This document shows positions 9,698-17,234 of a stretch of DNA of 64,000 nt, piece by piece. Position 1 is the stretch's first letter. The number at the start of each line of letters is the position of its first letter. The notes under the pieces are model-generated. The model worked only from the letters and a program-made list of their open reading frames with translations. It made no database searches and was not told the DNA's origin. Both the position numbers and the translations under genes were made by a program. The stretch lies in contig CATISA010000018.1 in NCBI GenBank assembly GCA_949529445.1, positions 28,444-92,443 on the forward strand, read 5' to 3'. The stretch comes from Alphaproteobacteria bacterium UBA4588. GTDB taxonomy: Bacteria; Pseudomonadota; Alphaproteobacteria; Puniceispirillales; Puniceispirillaceae.

Positions 9698-10402
9698 ATG
9701 TCAGATGAAGAAGATATTATTCTCGCCGATTTGGATGATGACGAACTTGTTCAGCAGATGCATGATGATCTTTATGATGGGATGCAAGAAGAGATTGTTG
9801 AAGCCGTTAACATTCTTCTATCGCGCAAATGGACACCTTATGACGTTCTGACCAAAGCCCTTGTTGAAGGCATGACGATTGTTGGCATTGATTTCCGTGA
9901 TGGCATTTTATTTGTGCCTGAAGTGTTAATGGCAGCGAATGCAATGAAAGCCGGCATGGTTGTTCTCCGTCCACTACTGGCTGAGACAGGTGCCCCGCGG
10001 GTTGGCAAGATCGTCATCGGGACGGTCAAAGGCGATATTCATGATATCGGCAAAAACCTTGTTTCTATGATGTTGGAAGGCGCAGGGTTCGAAGTTATCG
10101 ATATTGGTATTAATAATCCGGTTGAAAATTACCTCGAAGCGATTGAAGAGCATAAGCCAGATATTCTGGGTATGTCAGCACTCCTTACAACAACAATGCC
10201 ATATATGAAGGTCGTTGTTGATGCGATGATCGAAAAAGGTATCCGTGATGACTACATCGTTCTTGTAGGTGGCGCTCCGTTGAATGAAGCGTTTGGAGAG
10301 TCCGTTGGCGCAGATGCGTATTGCCGCGATGCTGCTGTCGCGGTTGAAACAGCTAAAGAGCTTATTTCACAACGTCGTGAACAAGGCGCTCAGGCGAGCT
10401 AA
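9698..10402 (+). CDS. Methyltransferase corrinoid protein (MtbC/MtgC-like)
   Basis: Cobalamin-carrying methyl shuttle of a three-component methyltransferase. It has the helical cap domain followed by the B12-binding Rossmann domain, with the base-off/His-on motif D113-x-H115-x-x-G118 in KGDIHDIGKN and the later SALLTTTMP and GGAPLNEAFG loops. The first 33 residues hold 14 Asp/Glu and no Lys/Arg, an unusually acidic extension. A strong AGGAGG lies 8 nt before the ATG. It leads the operon with the second methyltransferase and the reactivase; its methyl donor enzyme is probably the MttB-family protein at 37918. Confidence 0.92.
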   Translation: MSDEEDIILADLDDDELVQQMHDDLYDGMQEEIVEAVNILLSRKWTPYDVLTKALVEGMTIVGIDFRDGILFVPEVLMAANAMKAGMVVLRPLLAETGAPRVGKIVIGTVKGDIHDIGKNLVSMMLEGAGFEVIDIGINNPVENYLEAIEEHKPDILGMSALLTTTMPYMKVVVDAMIEKGIRDDYIVLVGGAPLNEAFGESVGADAYCRDAAVAVETAKELISQRREQGAQAS

Positions 10403-10432
10403 AGAATTTTTGTGATTATAAAAAAACGATAC

Positions 10433-10457
10433 GGGCCGGGGTGTATACTTCCGGCCC
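10433..10457 (+). repeat. GC-rich inverted repeat after the corrinoid gene
   Basis: A perfect 7-bp stem (GGGCCGG / CCGGCCC) closes an 11-nt loop, 31 bp after the corrinoid gene stop codon and inside the operon. No U-run follows on the + strand, so it is not a textbook terminator. It may protect the 3' end of the corrinoid mRNA or partly attenuate transcription into the downstream genes. Confidence 0.55.
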
Positions 10458-10525
10458 TTATAGTCAGACAAAGCAGGCTGGTTAGCAGAGACTGAATAGT
10501 CCTTATCCTTTGTAAAACGGAGCAG

Positions 10526-10840
10526 ATGATGGCAAGCATCATGGTATTATACTGGCGTGATATTCCTGCGCAGGTGGTTGCAGAGCGCGGCCGTGGGCGT
10601 AAAAGAGAGCAGGCAAAAATTGAACTTCACAAGCGGTTTGCACTAGCAATTGATGAAGCTGCAATGCGCGATGGCGCTGATAGTACAGATGATTACCTTG
10701 CGGAATGGCGTCGTGGTGAGGCCCGGGAATGTGGTGAGGATTTACAAGCAGAGGTTGATAACCTAGCTGCAGCGATTGAAGCTGATTATCCGCGTGAACG
10801 ACTTGCAGCACTGGTTGCAAAAGGTGGTGCTGAAGGGTGA
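10526..10840 (+). CDS. PF13769-like small protein ('virulence factor' family)
   Basis: A 104-residue soluble protein starting with an IMVLYWRDIPAQVV segment, followed by a basic GRGRKREQAK stretch and an acidic helical C-terminus. I recognise it as the family that databases call 'conserved virulence factor', a name that describes no biochemistry. In alphaproteobacteria it recurs beside MTHFR-like and corrinoid methyltransferase genes, as here, so a role with the MTHFR-like protein is likelier than one in virulence. Two adjacent ATG codons (10526 and 10529) are possible; a GGAG sits about 4-7 nt upstream. Confidence 0.7.
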   Translation: MMASIMVLYWRDIPAQVVAERGRGRKREQAKIELHKRFALAIDEAAMRDGADSTDDYLAEWRRGEARECGEDLQAEVDNLAAAIEADYPRERLAALVAKGGAEG

Positions 10841-10958
10841 TGTCGCAATCGGACCGATGATAGACGAGCATAAGCGATCACATCTTGTCTGCTTATGGAC
10901 AAAGTGATGCCTGGTTATGCTAAATCTGAAAGAATGATATGGAAAAGGTTGAAGGCAG

Positions 10959-11870
10959 ATGAGTGTTTCGGTTGAAGCAATAGCAAAGGCAGGCGCAAAT
11001 TGGTCAATAGAGGTAACACCAACAGGTGCGACAAAAATTAATAGTTTTGCGGCTTTGCTGGCTGAAAATACCAGTGTTAATGTCACTTTTCTGCCTGGTA
11101 CAGACCCTAATGATACCATTGCGGTGGCAAAACGCCTGTCGGATGAAGGAATGAATGCTATTCCGCATATTGCGGCGCGCTCTCTTAGTGATAAAGATCA
11201 ACTCGATGGATTGCTAAAACGCATGACATCAGAAGCGAATGTATCAGAAGTGCTTGTAATTGGCGGTGGTGTTGATAAGCCTGTTGGCGCCTTTGATAAT
11301 ACGATGCAGGTATTGAATACAGGTCTTATCCAGAAGTATGGAATTTCGCGGATTGGGGTATCTGGTCACCCAGAGGGTAGCCCTGATATTCATGATGATG
11401 CGCTTGCACAAGCCATAGCCGATAAAAATGCCTTTGCTGTTTCTGAGGGGCTAAGTCTCTATATGGAAACGCAATTTTGTTTTGATGCTGCCGCTGTTCT
11501 ATCGTGGGAGCGCGCTATTCGCGAGGCAGGAAATGCATTGCCAATCAGGGTTGGTATTCCAGGGCCGGCAACCATTAAAACGCTCTTCCGGTTTGCGCAG
11601 ATTTCGGGCATTGGTCCGTCCATGCGCTTTATTGCTAAACAGGCCCGCAATGTTGCCAAGCTGATGACAGTACAGTCACCTCATCTGCTTCTTGCTGGGC
11701 TTGCTAATGGCATGAGCAATGCGCCAACAGGTGAAGATAAGTGCCTCATTCAGCATTTCCACTACTATCCTTTTGGCGGATTTGCCAAGACAGCAGCTTA
11801 TGCTGATGCTGTTGCAAAAGGTCATATCAACCTCACTAAAGACGGAGGATTTGACGTACAGGAAAGCTAA
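10959..11870 (+). CDS. Methylenetetrahydrofolate reductase-like protein
   Basis: A 303-residue protein of the MetF TIM-barrel family, quite divergent. An IEVTP segment near the N-terminus corresponds to the FEFFP stretch with the catalytic glutamate, VLVIGGGVDKP matches the flavin-binding loop, and HPEGSPD resembles the family's HPE motif. MetF interconverts methyl-THF and methylene-THF. Within a demethylation operon the oxidative direction, feeding methyl groups into the one-carbon pool, is the reasonable inference. No NADH-specific partner is encoded nearby. Confidence 0.8.
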   Translation: MSVSVEAIAKAGANWSIEVTPTGATKINSFAALLAENTSVNVTFLPGTDPNDTIAVAKRLSDEGMNAIPHIAARSLSDKDQLDGLLKRMTSEANVSEVLVIGGGVDKPVGAFDNTMQVLNTGLIQKYGISRIGVSGHPEGSPDIHDDALAQAIADKNAFAVSEGLSLYMETQFCFDAAAVLSWERAIREAGNALPIRVGIPGPATIKTLFRFAQISGIGPSMRFIAKQARNVAKLMTVQSPHLLLAGLANGMSNAPTGEDKCLIQHFHYYPFGGFAKTAAYADAVAKGHINLTKDGGFDVQES

Positions 11871-11939
11871 TTCGTGCTGTATCTGTCATAGGTTATCCCG
11901 AGTCTATTTTGTTAAGAGTTTTTCAGGAGTATTCATCAG

Positions 11940-12845
11940 ATGACTAGAACCGTCATTTCATCACATAAGCAGGAAATTATTATTGGATTTGATGCTCCGT
12001 TCTGCGTAATTGGAGAGCGAATTAATCCCACAGGCCGAAAATTGCTAGCTGCTGAAATGGCAGAAGGTGATTATAGCCGCGTAGTATCAGATGCAATTGC
12101 CCAAGTAGAAGCAGGTGCTACTATGCTGGACGTTAATGCAGGTATTCCGATGGCAGATGAGCCGCGGATTCTAGCTGAAGCTATTCAGTTAGTACAGTCA
12201 GTCGTTGATGTGCCACTTGCTATTGATAGCTCGATTGTTGAAGCGCTTGAAGCTGGCTTGTCCGTTTATCAAGGAAAGCCAATTGTGAATTCAGTTACTG
12301 GAGAAGAAGAACGTTTAGAAATAGTGTTGCCATTGGTGAAAAAATATGGCGCAGCGGTTGTCGCGATTTCGAATGATGAGACAGGCATTTCTGAAGATGC
12401 AAATGTGCGTTATGACGTCGCTAAAATGATTGTTGAACGGGCGGAAGATTATGGTATTCCGCGCGAAGATGTGATTGTTGACCCGCTCATTATGCCGGTG
12501 GGCGCGATTAACCTTGCTGGTAGAACAGCGCTCGACCTGATTACCCGGCTACGCACCGAATTAAAAGTAAATACAACCTGCGGTGCATCAAATATTTCAT
12601 TTGGCTTGCCGAACCGGCATGGTATGAATGCTGCCTTCCTGTCTATGGCAGCTGGAGCTGGCATGACATCGGCGATTATGAATCCACTTCATCCTGAAGA
12701 GATGACCGGTATCATGGGTGCAAATGTGATGAATGGTGTTGACCCTGAATGCCGAAAATGGATCAAAAAATTCCGGGAGCCGGCTGCCGAAGGCGCTGCT
12801 GGAGGACGTGAGCGTCGTAGCAACAGGCGACGCGCTCGTGACTAG
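11940..12845 (+). CDS. Methyl-THF:corrinoid methyltransferase (pterin-binding)
   Basis: Second methyltransferase (MtgA/AcsE/MtvA-like) that passes a methyl group between the corrinoid protein and tetrahydrofolate. The dihydropteroate-synthase-like TIM barrel shows IGERINPTGRKLLAAEM, the pterin-binding DVNAGIP, and CGASNISFGLPNRHGMN. An AGGAG sits about 8 nt before the ATG. The C-terminus ends in an arginine-rich tail (GRERRSNRRRARD) beyond the catalytic domain. The next gene starts 29 bp downstream. Confidence 0.9.
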   Translation: MTRTVISSHKQEIIIGFDAPFCVIGERINPTGRKLLAAEMAEGDYSRVVSDAIAQVEAGATMLDVNAGIPMADEPRILAEAIQLVQSVVDVPLAIDSSIVEALEAGLSVYQGKPIVNSVTGEEERLEIVLPLVKKYGAAVVAISNDETGISEDANVRYDVAKMIVERAEDYGIPREDVIVDPLIMPVGAINLAGRTALDLITRLRTELKVNTTCGASNISFGLPNRHGMNAAFLSMAAGAGMTSAIMNPLHPEEMTGIMGANVMNGVDPECRKWIKKFREPAAEGAAGGRERRSNRRRARD

Positions 12846-12874
12846 CGCATATCTTGTCTGATAAGGATTTAAAC

Positions 12875-14905
12875 ATGTCAGATAATGGCGATCTTAAAAT
12901 CGTTTTCACACCCTCTGGCCGTCAGGGTCAGGTGAAGGCAGGCACGAATCTTTTGCAGGCTGCACGTCAACTTGGCGTTGATATCGACTCTGTGTGTGGG
13001 GGACGTGCTATGTGTGGTCGCTGCCAGATTGATGTCGGGGTGGGTGAGTTCGCAAAACATGGCATTCTATCGTCTGCTGAGGCTCTCACTCAGCCATCTG
13101 CCTCAGAAGCGCGCTATGCCGAAAAACGTAATCTGCCGCAGGGCCGCCGGCTTGCCTGCCAGTGTGAGCTTGTCTCTGATATTGTGATAGATGTGCCAGC
13201 AACAAGCCAGGTGCATAACCAGCTTGTTCGCAAAGAGGCTGATAACAGGCTGATTGACCTTGCTCCGCCTGTGCGGCTTTGTTTCGTTGAGGTGCGTGAA
13301 CCTGATATGCACGAGCCATCTGGCGATTTACGCCGGCTTGTCGAAGCTATTGAAGAGCAATGGCCAAGCCGTGTTACAGCGCCGATTAGCTGCGAATTGC
13401 ATGTGATCAAACAGCTACAGAAAATATTACGGGCTGGCAAATGGCAAGTGACGATTGCGTTGCGTTCAGGCTACCAAATTGTGGCTATCTGGCCGGGGTT
13501 AAAGGAACAAATTCTAGGAGCCGCTGTTGATGTAGGGTCAACTACCATGTCGGCCCATCTATGCGATATGAATAATGGTCAGGTGCTAGCCTCAACAGGA
13601 ATTATGAATCCTCAGATACGTTTTGGCGAAGATCTGATGAGCCGGGTTTCCTATGGGTTAATGAATCCAGGCGGCGCTCAGGAAATGACAGCGGCCGTAC
13701 GCGAAGGATTGCAGCAACTGATTGCAGGCGGGGCTGAACAGGCAGGATTTACCGCATCAGATGTGCTGGAAGTTGTGCTGGTTGGCAATCCTGTGATGCA
13801 TCATTTGTTGCTTGATATTGACCCTATTGAATTGGGTGGTGCACCATTTGCGTTGGCAGTTGATACAGCGGTTGATATCAAGGCAAATGATCTCGGGCTT
13901 TCTCTCCATCCGGGAAGCTCTGTTTATATCCTGCCCTGTATCGCAGGCCATGTTGGGGCTGATGCGGCAGGGGTTGTGCTGGCTGAAGGGCCGCATACAA
14001 GAGATGAAGTTGCGCTCCTGATAGATGTCGGTACGAATGCTGAAATTGTTCTGGGAAATAAGCAAAGACTACTTGCGGCCTCCTCGCCAACAGGCCCGGC
14101 TTTCGAAGGTGCACAAATTAGCTCAGGTCAGCGTGCCGCCCCTGGTGCAATTGAACGGTTGAGGATTGATCCTGATACGCTTGAGCCACGCTTTTCAGTA
14201 ATTGGCTCTGAGCTTTGGTCAGATGAAGAGGGCTTTGATGAGGCTATTCGTTTGACAGGCATCACAGGCATTTGCGGGTCTGGCATTATCGAGGCCTTAG
14301 CAGAGATGTATTTATCTGGGATCATTATGGCGGATGGCACAATTGATGGTAGCCTTGCGGAACGGTCTGGCCGGGTTGAGAGCGATGGCCGGACATTTAG
14401 CTACCGCGTCACTGATACGGTAAAAATCATTCAGAATGACGTGCGAGCTATTCAGTTAGCAAAAGCAGCCTTGCATGCAGGTTTCCGTTTGCTAATGGAT
14501 AAGCTGGGCGTAGATAAAGTTGATAACGTTGTGCTGGCTGGTGCGTTTGGTACTCATATAGATCCCAAATATGCCATGGTGCTTGGTATGGTTCCTGATT
14601 GTGCGCTGGGTAATGTTATTGCAGCTGGTAATTCAGCCGGGGCAGGGGCCCGTATGGCGCTATTGAATATTCATGCCCGCGCTGAAATCGAAAAAACAGT
14701 GCGGCATATTGAGAAAATTGAAACAGCTGTTGAAGCTGATTTTCAGGATCATTTTGTACGAGCAATGGCAATTCCACACAAAACAGACCCCTATCCAGCG
14801 TTATCGGCGGCTGTCTCTCTGCCGGCTCGGGATTTGAGTGATAATGTGCCGTCGGCAGACCCAACAGGTCGCAAACGAACCGGCAGACGTACCCGTTCAG
14901 CCTAA
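12875..14905 (+). CDS. RamA/RACo-like corrinoid reactivase (ferredoxin-ASKHA, DUF4445)
   Basis: ATP-dependent reductive activator that returns oxidised Co(II) corrinoid to Co(I). An N-terminal [2Fe-2S] ferredoxin domain carries C41, C47, C50 and C95 with the plant-type C-x5-C-x2-C spacing. An ASKHA-fold region follows (AAVDVGSTTMSAHL, LLIDVGTNAEIVLG, GTHIDPKYA). I chose the ATG at 12875 because TAAGGA lies 7 nt upstream; a TTG at 12854 in the same frame is weaker. The last residues (GRKRTGRRTRSA) are arginine-rich. The 3' end overlaps convergent ccmD by 9 bp. Confidence 0.9.
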   Translation: MSDNGDLKIVFTPSGRQGQVKAGTNLLQAARQLGVDIDSVCGGRAMCGRCQIDVGVGEFAKHGILSSAEALTQPSASEARYAEKRNLPQGRRLACQCELVSDIVIDVPATSQVHNQLVRKEADNRLIDLAPPVRLCFVEVREPDMHEPSGDLRRLVEAIEEQWPSRVTAPISCELHVIKQLQKILRAGKWQVTIALRSGYQIVAIWPGLKEQILGAAVDVGSTTMSAHLCDMNNGQVLASTGIMNPQIRFGEDLMSRVSYGLMNPGGAQEMTAAVREGLQQLIAGGAEQAGFTASDVLEVVLVGNPVMHHLLLDIDPIELGGAPFALAVDTAVDIKANDLGLSLHPGSSVYILPCIAGHVGADAAGVVLAEGPHTRDEVALLIDVGTNAEIVLGNKQRLLAASSPTGPAFEGAQISSGQRAAPGAIERLRIDPDTLEPRFSVIGSELWSDEEGFDEAIRLTGITGICGSGIIEALAEMYLSGIIMADGTIDGSLAERSGRVESDGRTFSYRVTDTVKIIQNDVRAIQLAKAALHAGFRLLMDKLGVDKVDNVVLAGAFGTHIDPKYAMVLGMVPDCALGNVIAAGNSAGAGARMALLNIHARAEIEKTVRHIEKIETAVEADFQDHFVRAMAIPHKTDPYPALSAAVSLPARDLSDNVPSADPTGRKRTGRRTRSA

Positions 14906-15043
14906 ATCTTTAGCTTTGTCGGATTTAGCAATATTGCGCGCGCGGATCAGTGAATGCAGGATACAGCCGCAGACAAATAGCCCTGCCAGAGCGTAGCTTG
15001 GCCAAATAAAGATGCCATATCCTGCCATATCAAAATTGGTCAT
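14897..15043 (-). CDS. ccmD: Heme exporter protein CcmD
   Basis: A 48-residue single-membrane-pass protein that stabilises the CcmABC heme-handling complex of cytochrome c maturation. It has the family's short N-terminus with a YGIFIWPSYALAGLFVCG membrane segment followed by a basic cytoplasmic tail (IRARNIAKSDKAK). Its ATG overlaps the ccmC stop codon (ATGA), which fixes the start. A longer same-frame opening upstream lies within ccmC. No ccmE or ccmG follows it. Confidence 0.85.
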   Translation of the reverse strand: MTNFDMAGYGIFIWPSYALAGLFVCGCILHSLIRARNIAKSDKAKDLG

Positions 15044-15759
15044 GAGTAGTGTCCTCGTGCAGCCTGCCGGCGTTCTGCCAACATCCAGTTCATTCTGTGC
15101 AGAACAACCCAGAGAAAAAACAGCTGGAACCCTGCAAACATAAGCAGAAGCGGTGTTAGCATTGCTGCATCTATAGAAACCCCGCCAGAACGCAAAATAC
15201 TTGCTGGTTGGTGCAAGGTATTCCACCACTCAACAGAAAATTTTACAATTGGCAGATTGATAACGCCTACGAGCGCAAGAATGGCGGCAGGACGTACGCC
15301 GCGCCCTGGCCTGTCAAATCCGTTAGAAAGGGCGATGTGACCAACAAAGAAAAAGAACAGCAAAAGCATAGAAGTCAGTCGAGCATCCCAGACCCACCAT
15401 GTGCCCCATGTTGGATAACCCCATAAACTACCCGTAATAAGGGTGAGCCCAGCAAACCCGCAGCCGATAGGGGCAATGGCGCGGGCCGCAATATCCGCGA
15501 GCGGATGCCGCCAAATAAGAGAAAAAAGCGCACAGATGCCGAGGCTAAGATAGCTCGAAAGTGCAAGCCACGCTGAGGGGACATGCACATACATGATACG
15601 AACAGTCTCTCCTTGCTGATAATCGGCTGGTGAGGCAAAGAGCGCATAATAAAGACCAGCCGTAAAGCTGAGTCCTGCTAGAAAAAGGCAGTAAGGCATC
15701 ACGGGTGCAGTAATACGCTGAAAACGCCCCGGATTGGCAAGCTTGTCAAAAATACTCAT
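15040..15759 (-). CDS. ccmC: Heme exporter protein CcmC
   Basis: Multi-pass inner-membrane protein that delivers heme to CcmE. It shows the tryptophan-rich heme-handling motif WGTWWVWDARLTSMLLLFF, the conserved periplasmic VEWWNTLHQPAS segment, and MYVHVPSAW. I use the ATG at 15759 (239 residues), which has GGGAG about 12 nt upstream. A TTG at 15783 would add eight residues unlike the family. Order and overlaps (ccmA-ccmB-ccmC-ccmD) indicate one operon. Confidence 0.93.
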   Translation of the reverse strand: MSIFDKLANPGRFQRITAPVMPYCLFLAGLSFTAGLYYALFASPADYQQGETVRIMYVHVPSAWLALSSYLSLGICALFSLIWRHPLADIAARAIAPIGCGFAGLTLITGSLWGYPTWGTWWVWDARLTSMLLLFFFFVGHIALSNGFDRPGRGVRPAAILALVGVINLPIVKFSVEWWNTLHQPASILRSGGVSIDAAMLTPLLLMFAGFQLFFLWVVLHRMNWMLAERRQAARGHYS

Positions 15760-15843
15760 ATTATCCAGCTCCCATAAGAGCAATGCAACATATGCGGGTA
15801 CAAAAAACCTGGATAGGTAGATAGCGTGCTTCTGCTCATTTTT

Positions 15844-16527
15844 CTACCTCTCTTCAAGTGCGGCAGAAAGTCCTGCCTGCCCTGCAAGCGGCGCCAGAAC
15901 CAGAAGGACAGCTGTAAACGCGCCAAGTAGCAGAAGATAGACATGGGCTGGTATCTGAAGTGCTGAATCACTCATGCAGGCAGCATCTCCGGCAAGAACC
16001 CCAAAAATAAGAATAGGGACGGATAGGGGCAAAATAATCAGCGCAACAAGAAGTGCTGTTTTCCGTGCACCCAGCGTAATCGTCGCGCTGATAGTGCCCA
16101 GCAGCAATAAAGCCATCATACCCAAAGCGAGGCTTGCCAGTACATCACCTAGGCAGGAAAGTGGCAGATGAAGAATGAGCATCATTACAGGTGTCATAAG
16201 CAATAATGGCAGAACAGTCAGGCAGTACCAGCTTGCCGCTTTTGCCAAGACATATTGCCAGAGCCCTGCACCGGATAAGGCAACCTGTTCACACCATCCG
16301 GTGCGATAGTCAGCATCAAATAACCTGTCAAATCCTGGAAGGGCACTCAGCAAGGCAGCAATCCAGATAATCGAAATCCCTAGCTGCTGCAGTAGGTCAG
16401 GGCCGGGACCAAGGCTGAGGGGGAATAAAACGGCAATGAGGATAAAAAATCCTGCCTGCGCGAGACTATCTGTACTGGTGTGCCAGCCAAGCGCACATTC
16501 GCGACGGAAAAGAAAAAACAAGCTCAT
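15844..16527 (-). CDS. ccmB: Heme exporter protein CcmB
   Basis: Membrane subunit of the CcmAB ATPase, which drives release of holo-CcmE from CcmC during cytochrome c maturation. The 227 residues contain about six hydrophobic helices. Recognisable segments are the FFLFRRE start and LPLSVPILIFGVLAG in the second half. It overlaps ccmA by 4 bp and lies 84 bp before ccmC. Confidence 0.9.
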   Translation of the reverse strand: MSLFFLFRRECALGWHTSTDSLAQAGFFILIAVLFPLSLGPGPDLLQQLGISIIWIAALLSALPGFDRLFDADYRTGWCEQVALSGAGLWQYVLAKAASWYCLTVLPLLLMTPVMMLILHLPLSCLGDVLASLALGMMALLLLGTISATITLGARKTALLVALIILPLSVPILIFGVLAGDAACMSDSALQIPAHVYLLLLGAFTAVLLVLAPLAGQAGLSAALEER

Positions 16528-17186
16528 GACACATCCGTCTCTGGTGGTAGAAGAGTGATGTGCTGTGAGGCATGATGTTGAAAGTCAGGGTTATGGCTTG
16601 CCAATATAACCCGTCCGCCTGCGTCCTTAAAAGCGTTAATATGCTTATGAAGCCGGAGCTGACTATCTGCATCAAGACCTGTCTCAGGCTCATCTAATAA
16701 CCACAGAGCTGTTATGTCTGATGGGTCAAGAAGTGCTGTAAGGGCAAGGCGCTGGCACTGTCCAGCGGACAAATATTTTACCTGACGATTTGCAAAGTCA
16801 GAAATCTGAAAAAGGTCATTATTAGAACGTTCAAATGCAGGATCTATGCGATGAAGAGCGGCAAGATGGCGAAGATTCTGCCAGCCTGTCAATTCCGGAC
16901 TAAGGCCTGTGCAATTGCCAAGATATCGCGCTGGAAGAGGGCATTCTGGCTGATGCGGCCGATAAGCGGAGCCATCAAGCATAATGGCGCCGCTATGGGA
17001 AGGCAAAAACCCGGCAATCATGCGTAGTATGGTTGATTTCCCACTCCCATTCGGTCCTGTTAGGCAAACAACATCACCTGCGTTAACCAAGAAAGTCATC
17101 GGGAGGGAAAGACGCTTCCCACTGCGTTCTGCAGAAAGCTGTGATACCTTCAACGCGCCAGAATGAAATGTGACTTCTTGGGACAT
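16524..17186 (-). CDS. ccmA: Heme exporter ATP-binding protein CcmA
   Basis: ABC ATPase of the CcmAB complex. Walker A is GPNGSGKST, the signature is LSAGQCQRLALTALL with the usual Ser-x-Gly-Gln core, Walker B is LWLLDEPETGLDA, and the switch histidine lies in ILASHN. It has 220 residues, a normal length. It starts 48 bp after the aconitase stop codon on the same strand, so it may be partly read from the acnB promoter. Confidence 0.93.
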   Translation of the reverse strand: MSQEVTFHSGALKVSQLSAERSGKRLSLPMTFLVNAGDVVCLTGPNGSGKSTILRMIAGFLPSHSGAIMLDGSAYRPHQPECPLPARYLGNCTGLSPELTGWQNLRHLAALHRIDPAFERSNNDLFQISDFANRQVKYLSAGQCQRLALTALLDPSDITALWLLDEPETGLDADSQLRLHKHINAFKDAGGRVILASHNPDFQHHASQHITLLPPETDVS

Positions 17187-17234
17187 GGCTATGGTATCAG
17201 AGGCGCTATTTCTTCAACTGCTTTGGGCGAAGTT

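Noticed and set aside
10526..10840. Virulence gene
   Set aside because: Only the family name suggests virulence; the context is C1 metabolism.
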